Of a DNA stretch of 16,574 nt, positions 1 to 8,384 are shown in pieces. How positions within the stretch are numbered: the stretch's first letter is position 1; every line of letters starts with the position of its first letter. Location: assembly GCA_965365345.1 (NCBI GenBank), contig CBDUBH010000083.1, forward strand, positions 1-16,574, read 5' to 3'. The position numbers and the translations under genes were made by a program. The notes under the pieces are model-generated. The model ran no database searches, was not told where the DNA came from, and saw only the letters and a list, made by a program, of their open reading frames with translations. This DNA comes from CBDUBH01 sp965365345. GTDB lineage: Bacteria; Bacteroidota; Ignavibacteria; Ignavibacteriales; SURF-24.

Positions 1-72
1 AAATTTGGATGAGCGTTCCATCATTAATCGTATTTCGGCTAAATCCTGAATGTAATTTTCTTTTTCTTTCAT
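1..72 (-). CDS. N-terminal fragment of an unidentified leftward gene (partial)
   Basis: An ATG at 72 (minus strand) opens a frame of 24 codons without a stop to the window edge. The peptide begins MKEKENYIQDLAEIRLMM and continues ERSSKF. It is a charged, helical N-terminus. Similar openings precede a multi-helix membrane region in small Bacteroidota/Ignavibacteria hypothetical proteins, but that part is outside the window, so the assignment is from memory and weak. No clear Shine-Dalgarno sequence precedes the ATG. The gene is divergent from the ABC-F gene at 418 and the two share a 345-bp intergenic region. Confidence 0.55.
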   Translation of the reverse strand, partial: MKEKENYIQDLAEIRLMMERSSKF

Positions 73-417
73 ACAAAGTACTTTTTATTTCAAAGTTAAT
101 ATAAAAATTTATTTAGTGCAAGAGTAATTTTAAAATAATTCATTTTTGTAATTAATTTTTATTTATTCCCCTATCAGTCAAATATTAGTACACTTAATTG
201 GAACCCATAGTATTATTTAGTATTTTAGCATTTCGTTTTTTAAAAAATAAAAAATGATGTTTTAGTTTATTTGTTTTCAAAATTGACATAACCTAACCGG
301 TCTTTTTCCTCTTAACAGATAAATGCATTGTTAAACCTTCTGTTAGAATAAGTCAATCTAAGCGTAATCTGATTAGCATAAATAAAAGATTTTATAATTT
401 TAAAAGATAATATATAA
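73..417. other. 345-bp divergent intergenic region, probable promoters
   Basis: This very AT-rich stretch separates two divergent starts and must hold promoters for both. I could not fix a convincing -10/-35 or Bacteroidota-type promoter. The only structure seen is an inverted repeat, TAACAG (313-318) with CTGTTA (340-345), 21 bp apart, about 75 bp before the ABC-F start. No gene or RNA was recognised. Confidence 0.4.
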
Positions 418-2049
418 ATGATAAGTACAAGCAATCTTTCATTAAGATTCGGTAAGCGAACATTATTTGAAGAAGTGAGTTTAAAGTTTACTCCGGGTAA
501 CTGCTACGGGATCATCGGCGCAAACGGATCAGGAAAATCTACTTTTATTAAAATCCTATCAGGGGAAATTGAACAAAGTTCCGGTGAAGTAAATATTACT
601 CCGGGTCATAGACTTGCAACTTTAAAACAAAATCAATTTGAATATGATGAGTATCAGGCAATTAAAACCGTAATGATGGGGCATCAAAGACTTTTTGCAA
701 TTATGGAAGAAAAAGATGCATTATATTCAAAAACTGAATTCAGTGATGAAGACGGCATCAGAATATCTGAGCTTGAAGGTGAATTTGCTGAACTTTATGG
801 CTGGGAAGCTGAATCGGAAGCAGCAGAACTTTTAACAGGACTTGGCATTAATGATGAACTTCATACAAAATTAATGAAAGATCTATCAGGAAAAGAGAAG
901 GTAAAAGTTCTTTTGGCTCAGGCATTATTTGGAAATCCCGATATACTTTTACTTGATGAACCTACAAATCACCTTGATATTATTTCAATCGGTTGGCTTG
1001 AAGATTTTCTCAGCAAATTTAAAAATACTGTAATTGTTATTTCTCATGACAGGCATTTTCTTAATCAGGTTTGCACACACATAGCAGATATTGATTACGG
1101 CAAAATTCAAATGTACACAGGCAATTATGATTTTTGGCTTGAAAGCAGTCAATTGGCCGCAAAACAAGCGAAAGATGCCAACAAAAAAATTGAAGCAAAA
1201 AGAGCAGAGTTACAAGAGTTTATTTATAGATTTAGCGCTAATGCATCAAAATCAAAACAGGCAACATCCAGAAAAAAACAACTTGAAAATCTTACGCTTG
1301 AAGATATAAAACCTTCCACAAGAAAAATGCCTTATATAGCTTTTAAACAGGAACGGGAAGCCGGCAACAATTTACTGGAAATTAAAGATTTAACTAAAAG
1401 CTACAACAATGACATAATTCTGAAAAATATTTCATTAAAAGTTGATAAAGGTGATAAAATTGCATTCGTTGGACCAAATGATTTAACAAAAACTACTTTA
1501 TTTAATATTCTAACTGAAAATGAAAAATCAGATGCAGGAAGTTTCGATTGGGGAACAACAACTAAATTAGCTTATTTTCCAAAAGATAATACAGAGTATT
1601 TTAATGTTGATATGAATCTGATTGAGTGGCTTCGCCAATTTTCAGTTGAAAAAGAAGAAACTTATATAAGAGGATTTCTTGGAAGAATGCTTTTCAGCGG
1701 TGAGGAATCACTAAAAAAAACTAAGGTGCTTTCCGGTGGCGAACGCGTTAGATGCATGCTGGCTAAAACGATGTTGATCGGCGCAAATGTTTTGATATTG
1801 GATGAACCAACAAATCATCTTGATCTTGAAGCAATTTCCGCATTAAATAACAGTCTTATTGATTTTCCGGGAACAATTCTTTTTAGTTCACACGATCATC
1901 AATTTATACATACGATTGCAAACAGAATAATAGAAATTATACCAAACGGAATTATTGATAAGCGAATGACTTTTGATGAATATTTAGCTGATCCTGAAAT
2001 TAAAAAGCTTCACATGGAAGTTTATCATGAAACAGCAATAAATTTATAG
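418..2049 (+). CDS. ybiT: ABC-F family ATPase, YbiT type
   Basis: Soluble duplicated ABC ATPase of the ABC-F class, whose members act on the ribosome (translation factors or antibiotic-resistance proteins) rather than in transport; there are no membrane segments. Domain 1: Walker A GANGSGKST at residues 34-42, a degenerate signature LSGKEK near 156, Walker B LLLDEPTNHLD near 178-188. The interdomain linker contains the YbiT-like stretch RFSANASKSKQATSR. Domain 2: signature LSGGER near 438, Walker B LILDEPTNHLD near 459-469. The length (543 aa) and linker match E. coli YbiT (about 530 aa). The oddity is the second P-loop, GPNDLTKTT at about 352-360, which lacks two canonical glycines but keeps the Lys-Thr-Thr. 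Start: ATG at 418; no clear Shine-Dalgarno. A palindromic terminator follows. Family certain; the exact subfamily is probable. Confidence 0.93.
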   Translation: MISTSNLSLRFGKRTLFEEVSLKFTPGNCYGIIGANGSGKSTFIKILSGEIEQSSGEVNITPGHRLATLKQNQFEYDEYQAIKTVMMGHQRLFAIMEEKDALYSKTEFSDEDGIRISELEGEFAELYGWEAESEAAELLTGLGINDELHTKLMKDLSGKEKVKVLLAQALFGNPDILLLDEPTNHLDIISIGWLEDFLSKFKNTVIVISHDRHFLNQVCTHIADIDYGKIQMYTGNYDFWLESSQLAAKQAKDANKKIEAKRAELQEFIYRFSANASKSKQATSRKKQLENLTLEDIKPSTRKMPYIAFKQEREAGNNLLEIKDLTKSYNNDIILKNISLKVDKGDKIAFVGPNDLTKTTLFNILTENEKSDAGSFDWGTTTKLAYFPKDNTEYFNVDMNLIEWLRQFSVEKEETYIRGFLGRMLFSGEESLKKTKVLSGGERVRCMLAKTMLIGANVLILDEPTNHLDLEAISALNNSLIDFPGTILFSSHDHQFIHTIANRIIEIIPNGIIDKRMTFDEYLADPEIKKLHMEVYHETAINL

Positions 2050-2086
2050 TGTTTATTAGAAAAATTTCTTTAATGAAATATTTATG

Positions 2087-2110
2087 ATTTTGATTATCGA
2101 TAATCAAAAT
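2087..2110 (+). terminator. 24-bp perfect palindrome with T-rich tail, terminator of the ABC-F gene
   Basis: The two halves, ATTTTGATTATC and GATAATCAAAAT, are exact reverse complements and form a hairpin about 40 bp after the stop codon. It is followed by a T-rich stretch (2110-2128, including TTTCTTTTTAG and TTTTTTC). The stem is AT-rich, so it is a weak but plausible intrinsic terminator. A palindromic operator is the alternative. Confidence 0.6.
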
Positions 2111-2193
2111 TTCTTTTTAGTTTTTTCTTAAATTAGATTTTGGTTACCGGATTTAAAATTAAAAATTTAGAAATATAAAAAAATTTTTGAACG

Positions 2194-2655
2194 ATGCGAA
2201 GAAAAAATCAAGAAATCACTGACAAAAACATAATTGAAGAAATTCTGTTAAATTCGTCTGTTTGCAGAATAGCGATGGTTGATGATAATTTACCATACAT
2301 CGTGCCTCTTAATTATGGATACAAAAATAATGTTATTTATTTTCATTCGGCAAGTGAAGGGAAAAAGGTTGAACTGCTTAAAAAAAACGGAAAGGTCTGT
2401 TTTGAGATAGAAGATAAAGTTGAAATTATAAAAGATGATAAACCTTGTAAATGGTCAACTAAATACAGATCGGTTATTGGATATGGTGAGATCAGTTTTA
2501 TAAACGATTATGAAGAAAAGAAAAAAGCTTTGGATATTATAATGATTCACAACGGATTAACAGAATTAAAAAGCTATGATGAAAACCAAGTAAAATCCAT
2601 TTCAATATTAAAACTAAATATTACTGAATTAACCGCCAAACAGTCAAACCATTGA
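2194..2655 (+). CDS. Pyridoxamine 5'-phosphate oxidase-like / NimA-type flavin-binding protein
   Basis: A 153-aa protein with the split-barrel FMN-binding fold expected of the PNPOx-like superfamily. Visible family marks are the early VCRIAMVDDNLPYIVPLNYGY segment (residues about 23-45; barrel strands, with the Pro-Tyr-X-VPL-N-Y core), the segment IYFHSASEGKKVELL (flavin-phosphate-binding region) and the later strands VCFEIEDK and YRSVIGYGEISF. The length fits NimA-related nucleotide-binding proteins (about 150-160 aa). Members of this group are reductases or heme/flavin proteins, and some (Nim) reduce nitroimidazoles; the substrate cannot be deduced here. No Shine-Dalgarno sequence is evident before the ATG at 2194. 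It follows the ABC-F gene after the terminator and is probably its own transcript. Confidence 0.85.
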   Translation: MRRKNQEITDKNIIEEILLNSSVCRIAMVDDNLPYIVPLNYGYKNNVIYFHSASEGKKVELLKKNGKVCFEIEDKVEIIKDDKPCKWSTKYRSVIGYGEISFINDYEEKKKALDIIMIHNGLTELKSYDENQVKSISILKLNITELTAKQSNH

Positions 2656-3162
2656 ACCTATAATTAAATTTGCAAATTTTATTAAGAATATTTAAAGTAA
2701 GCAAAATCAAACTGATTCAATCTGCTTATTAAATTATAAATTGATTTTAATACCATAAATTAAACCTACCAAAATCGCAAAAAAACCAAATTTAGTTCAC
2801 AATCAATGCAAATCAATTTTATTAATTTTATTCTTCCTTCTAATTTGAAATTTGAAGCAATTTTATTTACATTGGGACTAAATTAAAAGATACCATTTTA
2901 TACTTAATTAGATTTCTTTGTTTCATAATATCCGTTCACATGATTAACATTTCGCAGTTCTAAATCCAATTTGATTATAATTTATTCGAAACATTAAAAC
3001 CGTTTTCGAATTAGATAAAGTTAATATATAGTTTCGATTTTCAAATTTAAAAATTTCAAATGCATTCAAGGTTATTTCGAATCAATTCCTGAAATACATT
3101 TGTTGCAAAACTATGTTTTAACCAATTAGAAATTCTTTAATTAATCATTTTGGGCGGCATTC
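2656..3162. other. 507-bp intergenic region, no gene seen
   Basis: Highly AT-rich, with stops in all frames. It presumably carries the 3' end of the flavoprotein transcript and the promoter/leader of glgX. Small AT palindromes occur (for example AAATTTGCAAATTT shortly after the stop at 2655), but I saw no convincing terminator, riboswitch or conserved RNA. The glgX start is preceded by a G-rich GGGCGG at 3151-3156 that could serve as ribosome binding site. Confidence 0.4.
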
Positions 3163-5244
3163 ATGAAAACGAAGTTATTCAGCACCAAATCCGGAAGTCC
3201 TCATCCGCTTGGATCAACTATTCAGGAAAAAGGAACTAACTTTGCAATTTTTTCCCAACACGCAAATTCCGTAGATCTTCTTTTATTTGATAATCATGAT
3301 GATCCCCAACCTATTCAAATAATCAGTCTTGATCCCAAAGTAAATAAAACATTTCATTTTTGGCATGTATTTGTTGAAGATCTGAAACCCGGAATTCACT
3401 ATGCTTATCGTTTTGATGGTCCATTTGATTTGGAGCAAGGTCACCGTTTTTCCAAAAATAAATTGCTGATTGATCCTTATGCAAAAGGCAATAATAACAA
3501 TCTTTGGGATAGAATAAGTGCTTGTGGTACAGAAGACAATTTAAAAACTTCACTTCGAAGTGTGGTTATTGACAGCAATAATTATGATTGGGAAGGTGAT
3601 AAGCCATTAAACCGACCAATGTCTGAAAGTATAATTTATGAAATGCATGTCGGTGGTTTTACCAAACATGAAAGTTCAAATGTTAAACATGTGGGAACAT
3701 TTAAAGGAGTTGTAGAAAAAATTCCATATCTAAAAGAACTTGGTATCACTGCGGTTGAATTACTTCCCGTTTTTGAATTTGATGATAAAGAAGTTTTAAG
3801 AACCGGGAATGATGGAAATCCGCTTTCTAATTATTGGGGATACAGTACAGTAAGCTTTTTTGCGCCTCACAGAGGTTACTGCGTTAAACCCGAAGCCGGA
3901 AAACATCTAAATGAATTTCGGGATATGGTAAAAGCACTTCACAAAGCCGGAATAGAAGTAATTCTGGATGTTGTTTTTAATCATACAAACGAAGGAAATC
4001 ATCAAGGTCCTTACATAAATTTTAAAGGAATTGATAATCACATCTATTACCATTTAGTTGAAAATGATAAACAATATTATATGGATTATTCCGGTTGCGG
4101 TAACACATTAAATTGTAATCATCCCGTAGTTCAAAAGATAATAGTGGAGTGCTTGGAATTTTGGGTGAAAGAAATGCATGTGGATGGGTTTAGATTTGAT
4201 GAAGGCTCAATATTATCCCGTGGACAAGATGGTGTGCCGATGGAATATCCGCCTGTTGTTTGGAGTATTGAACTCTCTGAAATATTAGCTGATACAAAAA
4301 TAATTGCAGAAGCCTGGGATGCAGCCGGTTGTTATCAAATTGGATATTTTCCCGGTTACAGATGGGCAGAATGGAACGGAAAATACAGAGATGATATTAG
4401 GCGTTTTGTTAAGGGAGATGCAGGGTTAATAAACCAAATTGCATCAAGAATTTCGGGAAGTTCTGATATTTATCAAGCTTCAGGACATTTACCTATCAAC
4501 AGCATCAATTTTATTAACTGTCATGATGGATTTACTCTTAATGATCTTGTTTCCTACAATGAAAAGCATAATTGGGATAATGGTGAGAGTAATAATGATG
4601 GTATCAATGATAATCTGAGTTGGAATTGCGGAATTGAAGGATCTACCGAGTTGCCTGATGTTGAAACTCTACGAATAAAGCAGATAAAAAATTTCATTAC
4701 GATTTTAATGCTTTCCCGCGGAGTTCCGATGTTCGTTATGGGTGATGAAATAAGAAGAACCCAAAACGGAAATAATAATGCTTACTGCCAGGATAATGAA
4801 ATAAGCTGGATGAATTGGAATCTATTCAAAAAGAATAAAGATACTTTTAGATTTTTTAAGAACTTAATAGAATTTAGAAAAAACCATCCTGCATTACATC
4901 AATCAAGATTTTACAGCGGTGAAATAAACGGCCGCGGATTAAAAGACATCGCATGGCACGGAACAAAATTAAATAATCCCGGGTGGAATGATCCCGATGC
5001 GAGAACTCTATCTTTCACACTCGCCGGATTTGATGGCGATTCAGATATACATGTAATGATGAATATGTATTGGGATGATCTGGAATTTGAAGTTCCGGAA
5101 ATAAAAGAAAGAAGATGGTTCAATAAAATTGATACAAATAAACAAACACCATGCGATTTTCTTGAAAGCGCTAATGAAACGTTAGTTTCAGATAAAAAAG
5201 TTACTGTTGCAGGAAGAAGTATTGTAGTTTTAATATCTAAATAA
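3163..5244 (+). CDS. glgX: Glycogen debranching enzyme GlgX / isoamylase (GH13)
   Basis: Hydrolyses alpha-1,6 branch linkages in glycogen or limit dextrins in the cytoplasm; no signal peptide is seen. Order: N-terminal CBM48-like beta domain (about residues 10-125, with KGTNFAIFSQHANSVDLLLFD split across its first strands), the GH13 (beta/alpha)8 barrel, then a C-terminal beta domain. GH13 signatures seen: region I DVVFNHT; region II GFRFDEGSIL with nucleophile D346; region III IIAEAWD with acid/base E383; region IV NCHDGFTL with D455. NYWGYSTVSFFAPH and GDEIRRTQNGNNNAYCQDN are typical of the GlgX/TreX isoamylase group. The length, 693 aa, is close to E. coli GlgX (657 aa). It lies 14 bp before the AGE/STAS gene, so co-transcription is likely. 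No other glg gene lies in the window. Confidence 0.96.
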   Translation: MKTKLFSTKSGSPHPLGSTIQEKGTNFAIFSQHANSVDLLLFDNHDDPQPIQIISLDPKVNKTFHFWHVFVEDLKPGIHYAYRFDGPFDLEQGHRFSKNKLLIDPYAKGNNNNLWDRISACGTEDNLKTSLRSVVIDSNNYDWEGDKPLNRPMSESIIYEMHVGGFTKHESSNVKHVGTFKGVVEKIPYLKELGITAVELLPVFEFDDKEVLRTGNDGNPLSNYWGYSTVSFFAPHRGYCVKPEAGKHLNEFRDMVKALHKAGIEVILDVVFNHTNEGNHQGPYINFKGIDNHIYYHLVENDKQYYMDYSGCGNTLNCNHPVVQKIIVECLEFWVKEMHVDGFRFDEGSILSRGQDGVPMEYPPVVWSIELSEILADTKIIAEAWDAAGCYQIGYFPGYRWAEWNGKYRDDIRRFVKGDAGLINQIASRISGSSDIYQASGHLPINSINFINCHDGFTLNDLVSYNEKHNWDNGESNNDGINDNLSWNCGIEGSTELPDVETLRIKQIKNFITILMLSRGVPMFVMGDEIRRTQNGNNNAYCQDNEISWMNWNLFKKNKDTFRFFKNLIEFRKNHPALHQSRFYSGEINGRGLKDIAWHGTKLNNPGWNDPDARTLSFTLAGFDGDSDIHVMMNMYWDDLEFEVPEIKERRWFNKIDTNKQTPCDFLESANETLVSDKKVTVAGRSIVVLISK

Positions 5245-5258
5245 AAGGAGTTTAGAAT

Positions 5259-7457
5259 ATGCCTCAAGTTGATTTTTCTTTTTCTGATACAATTGCCGGT
5301 TATGTCAAAGATTTTGACAGAGAACATGATGTGTTTACATTAGTTACTTCTGATGATAGAGAATTTAAAATAAAATTCACTCCAACAACTTTTGGCGAGC
5401 TTGCGCATAATTTAGGAGAGGGATATATTGATTGTACTTCTCAAATGCGTGATATGATCGTAGCAGGAAGATTTTTATTTGCTTACGGAATTTTTTATCC
5501 GGAAAATAATGCACCTTTTGAGGTTAAGCACTTGATATTTTTGGGACGCAATGAACATGAATTTTCATTTGAAAAACAAGATTGGTGGATAAAGCAAATT
5601 GAACAGCTTGGAAACTTTTATGTAAAAGCTCAATTCGGAAACGAGGAAATTGATTTTAAGAATTATAGAACGATGCTCGACCTTTACGGCAATAAGATTG
5701 AAAGCACCCGTCAGGAAACGGATACAATTTCAAGAATGGTTTACGGATTTGCCTCAGCATATCTTTTAACAGGAAATGATCTTTTCCTTGAAGTTGCTGA
5801 AAAAGGTACAGCCTATTTACGCGAACATTTTTGTTCGGTAGATTCCACAGAAGATATTTGTTACTGGTATCACGCGGTAGATTTCAGTGAAAAGCACAAC
5901 AAAAAAGTACTCGCATCAAATATGCCCGAAGTTGTAGGAATGCGAAAAAATAATGTTAGCACCGTTAGAGAAAGAAAAATGCTATCATCAGAATTTGGTG
6001 ATGATTATGATGCTATTCCGGCTTATGAACAGATCTATGCCTTAGCCGGTCCAACTCAAACTTATCGTATTACAGGTGATGAAAAAATTAGAAAGAGTAT
6101 CGATAAAACACTTAATTTGTTTGAAAAGTATTACAGGGATCATGAAAAAGGCGGATATTTTTCTCATATAGATCCTATCACTTTTGATCCTAAAAGTGAA
6201 TCATTAGGAAGAAATAAAGGTCGTAAGAACTGGAATTCAGTAGGTGATCATGCTCCGGCTTATTTAATTAATTTACTACTTGCAACCGGTGAAGAAAGCC
6301 ACAAAGAAATGTTGATTGATACAGCAGATACAATAACAAAGCATTTTCAGGATTATGATAATTGTGCATTTGTACAGGAGAAATTCTTTGAAGATTGGAC
6401 TCACGATTACACCTGGGGCTGGCAGCAAAATCGTGGCGTAGTTGGACACAATTTAAAGATCGCATGGAATTTAATGCGCATGTATAACGTAAACAAAGAT
6501 GAAAATTATGTATCATTTGCAAAAAAAATAGCGGAATTAATGCCTAAACATGGTGGTGATCCGCAACGTGGCGGCTGGTATGATGTTGTTGAAAGAAAAT
6601 TAAATGATGGAGAAAAAACACACAAGTATGCATGGCACGATAGAAAAGCATGGTGGCAACAAGAACAGGGAATTTTGGCATATCTAATACTTCATGGGAT
6701 GTTAAAGACCCCTGAATATCTAAAATATGCTCGCGAATCATCAGCATTCTATAATGCCTTTTTCCTTGATCACGATTCAGGTGGAGTTTATTTTAATGTG
6801 CTTGCTAATGGATTGCCATATCTTTTAGGAACTGAAAGATTTAAAGGCAGTCACTCCATGAGCGGATACCATTCCTTCGAACTTTGCTACTTGGCAGCAG
6901 TTTATACTAATTTGCTTATTATAAAACAGCCAATGGATTTTTACTTCAAACCAAAACCGAACGCTTTTAAAGATAATATTTTACGTGTTGCTCCGGATTT
7001 ATTGCCTGATGGCAGCATTAAAATTGATGCTGTATTTGTTGAAGGAAAAGAATATTTCGATTTTGATGCTGAAAATCTTACAGTAAAAATTCCTGTATCT
7101 ACTGAGCCGGTTCAAATTAAAGTACGCTTAATCCCAACAGAAGGTTTGGATCATTTTAACGCAAGAGTAGAAGTAAAAGAAAATACCGCCCGCTTAATTG
7201 CAGTTGGTGAATTAGATGCCAGAGCATTGCCGCATTTTCGCACTGAATTAGAAAATGTAATTAAAGCTCAGCCGGAAGTTTTTGTCCTTGATGTAAAGGA
7301 TCTTAAAAATATGTCTTCTATGGCAGCAAGAGCTTTGATTTTTGCCAAACAAAAATTAGCAACTGATGAAGATGTAATTCTCTTCGGTGCTAATGAGCAA
7401 GTTAAAGAATTGCTCGATCAAGGTGAGTTTAGTGAGAGTATCAGTTTTTCTGATTAA
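5259..7457 (+). CDS. AGE-superfamily (N-acylglucosamine 2-epimerase-like) protein with C-terminal STAS domain
   Basis: A 732-aa cytoplasmic protein. Residues about 1-95 form a small beta-rich domain unlike classical epimerases. Residues about 100-565 resemble the (alpha/alpha)6 barrel of the AGE/cellobiose-2-epimerase superfamily: HAPAYLINLLLATG, GHNLKIAWNLM (H397), the aromatic AWWQQEQGILAYL (W465, W466, E469) and GYHSFELCYL (H538) are placed like the catalytic His and substrate-stacking residues. Residues about 570-632 are a beta linker. Residues about 636-732 look like a STAS / anti-sigma-factor-antagonist domain: FVLDVKDLKNMSSMAARAL, with S686/S687 at the usual regulatory-serine position. 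The substrate is unknown; the place after glgX suggests a glucose oligomer or monomer. Start: ATG with AAGGAG (5245-5250) 8 bp upstream, directly after the glgX stop. AGE assignment fairly sure, STAS probable. Confidence 0.85.
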   Translation: MPQVDFSFSDTIAGYVKDFDREHDVFTLVTSDDREFKIKFTPTTFGELAHNLGEGYIDCTSQMRDMIVAGRFLFAYGIFYPENNAPFEVKHLIFLGRNEHEFSFEKQDWWIKQIEQLGNFYVKAQFGNEEIDFKNYRTMLDLYGNKIESTRQETDTISRMVYGFASAYLLTGNDLFLEVAEKGTAYLREHFCSVDSTEDICYWYHAVDFSEKHNKKVLASNMPEVVGMRKNNVSTVRERKMLSSEFGDDYDAIPAYEQIYALAGPTQTYRITGDEKIRKSIDKTLNLFEKYYRDHEKGGYFSHIDPITFDPKSESLGRNKGRKNWNSVGDHAPAYLINLLLATGEESHKEMLIDTADTITKHFQDYDNCAFVQEKFFEDWTHDYTWGWQQNRGVVGHNLKIAWNLMRMYNVNKDENYVSFAKKIAELMPKHGGDPQRGGWYDVVERKLNDGEKTHKYAWHDRKAWWQQEQGILAYLILHGMLKTPEYLKYARESSAFYNAFFLDHDSGGVYFNVLANGLPYLLGTERFKGSHSMSGYHSFELCYLAAVYTNLLIIKQPMDFYFKPKPNAFKDNILRVAPDLLPDGSIKIDAVFVEGKEYFDFDAENLTVKIPVSTEPVQIKVRLIPTEGLDHFNARVEVKENTARLIAVGELDARALPHFRTELENVIKAQPEVFVLDVKDLKNMSSMAARALIFAKQKLATDEDVILFGANEQVKELLDQGEFSESISFSD

Positions 7458-7484
7458 AAATTGCAGGTCTTTAAAATCTTTAAA

Positions 7485-7510
7485 GAGATGACATTCTAAA
7501 ATGTCATCTC
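7485..7510 (+). terminator. Perfect 11-bp hairpin between the AGE/STAS and DUF4239 genes
   Basis: GAGATGACATT (7485-7495) pairs exactly with AATGTCATCTC (7500-7510) across a 4-nt loop, CTAA. It starts 28 bp after the AGE/STAS stop and ends 31 bp before the next start. The tail AATTTATAAAT is only weakly T-rich, so it may attenuate or stabilise the mRNA ends rather than fully terminate. Confidence 0.55.
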
Positions 7511-7541
7511 AATTTATAAATAATTAATTGAGAGATATTCT

Positions 7542-8375
7542 ATGCCATTTGATGCATACTTATTGAATTTACCTGATTGGTTGTTGATGATTTTATTAAT
7601 CTTATTTTTTTCTTCCTTTTCGATTGCCGGATTACTGATTACTCGCAAATTCATACATCATTCAATATTAAAACTTCATAATGATGTTGCAGGATTTATG
7701 TTTTCAACTCTGGGAGTAATTTACGCTGTTCTTCTTGCATTTGTTGTGCTTGTGGTTTGGGAAGAATATAATGATGCAAAAAAAATTGCTGAAAGTGAAG
7801 GAAGTTATGCTTTTGCATTATATAGAGATGTAAGTCTTTATCCTGATTCAACCATAGCTTTAAAACTCCGCAGAGAATTTAAAGATTACGCCAAAGCTGT
7901 TATACACAAAGAATATCCCGCAATGAAAGAAATGAAAGTTGATACAAAAACGATAGTTATGTTTCGTGATTTTTTCTATGAAATGAAAAAAATAAATCCT
8001 CAAACAGCGCAAGAACAAATTATATATTCAGAAATAATGGATAACCTGAATACGATTGCAGAGTATCGTGCATTAAGAATGCTGAATAGTAAAAGTTCGG
8101 TTCCTTCTGCTGTATGGATTGCAATTATAATTGGCGGACTTATAACCATCGGATTTACATTTTTATTCGGCACAGAAAATTTTAAAGCCCAAATGTTTAT
8201 GTCAATTTGTCTTTCAACACTTGTAGCTTTGGTGATTTTTGTAATAATTGAATTACAATATCCGTTCAGCGGCGAAGTCAGTGTTGGTTCAGAAGGTTAT
8301 AAAGAGATTTTAGAATGGTCACCATTGGAAAATAGTGATACTGAAATCCGATCAGTTATTAATAAAGATAATTAA
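7542..8375 (+). CDS. DUF4239 (bestrophin-like) integral membrane protein
   Basis: A 277-aa inner-membrane protein with four predicted helices in two pairs, about residues 13-34, 52-74, 187-210 and 216-240. They are separated by a charged helical cytoplasmic domain of about 110 residues. The conserved core LHNDVAGFMF plus LGVIYAVLLAFVVLVVWEEY, followed by the Ala/Glu-rich AESEGS segment, is the pattern of Pfam DUF4239, a family described as bestrophin-like; its molecular function is not established and an anion-channel role is only an inference from that resemblance. It has a weak GAGAGA ahead of the ATG at 7542. The next gene starts 9 bp after its stop, so the two are probably translated from one mRNA. 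Confidence 0.82.
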   Translation: MPFDAYLLNLPDWLLMILLILFFSSFSIAGLLITRKFIHHSILKLHNDVAGFMFSTLGVIYAVLLAFVVLVVWEEYNDAKKIAESEGSYAFALYRDVSLYPDSTIALKLRREFKDYAKAVIHKEYPAMKEMKVDTKTIVMFRDFFYEMKKINPQTAQEQIIYSEIMDNLNTIAEYRALRMLNSKSSVPSAVWIAIIIGGLITIGFTFLFGTENFKAQMFMSICLSTLVALVIFVIIELQYPFSGEVSVGSEGYKEILEWSPLENSDTEIRSVINKDN

Positions 8376-8384
8376 GAGGCAATT

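Noticed and set aside
985..1167. Antisense open frame inside the ABC-F gene
   Set aside because: Shadow of a strongly supported gene; composition and peptide have no protein-family character. The same holds for the 1091-1309 frame.
2656..3162. Riboswitch or small RNA upstream of glgX
   Set aside because: Only AT-rich sequence with weak palindromes; no conserved RNA element recognised.
4911..5327. Antisense 138-codon frame across the glgX/AGE boundary
   Set aside because: It overlaps the ends of two well-supported genes, lacks recognisable motifs and has no ribosome site; treated as a shadow, like the antisense frames at 3323, 6268, 6544, 8410, 9660, 10905 and 11167.
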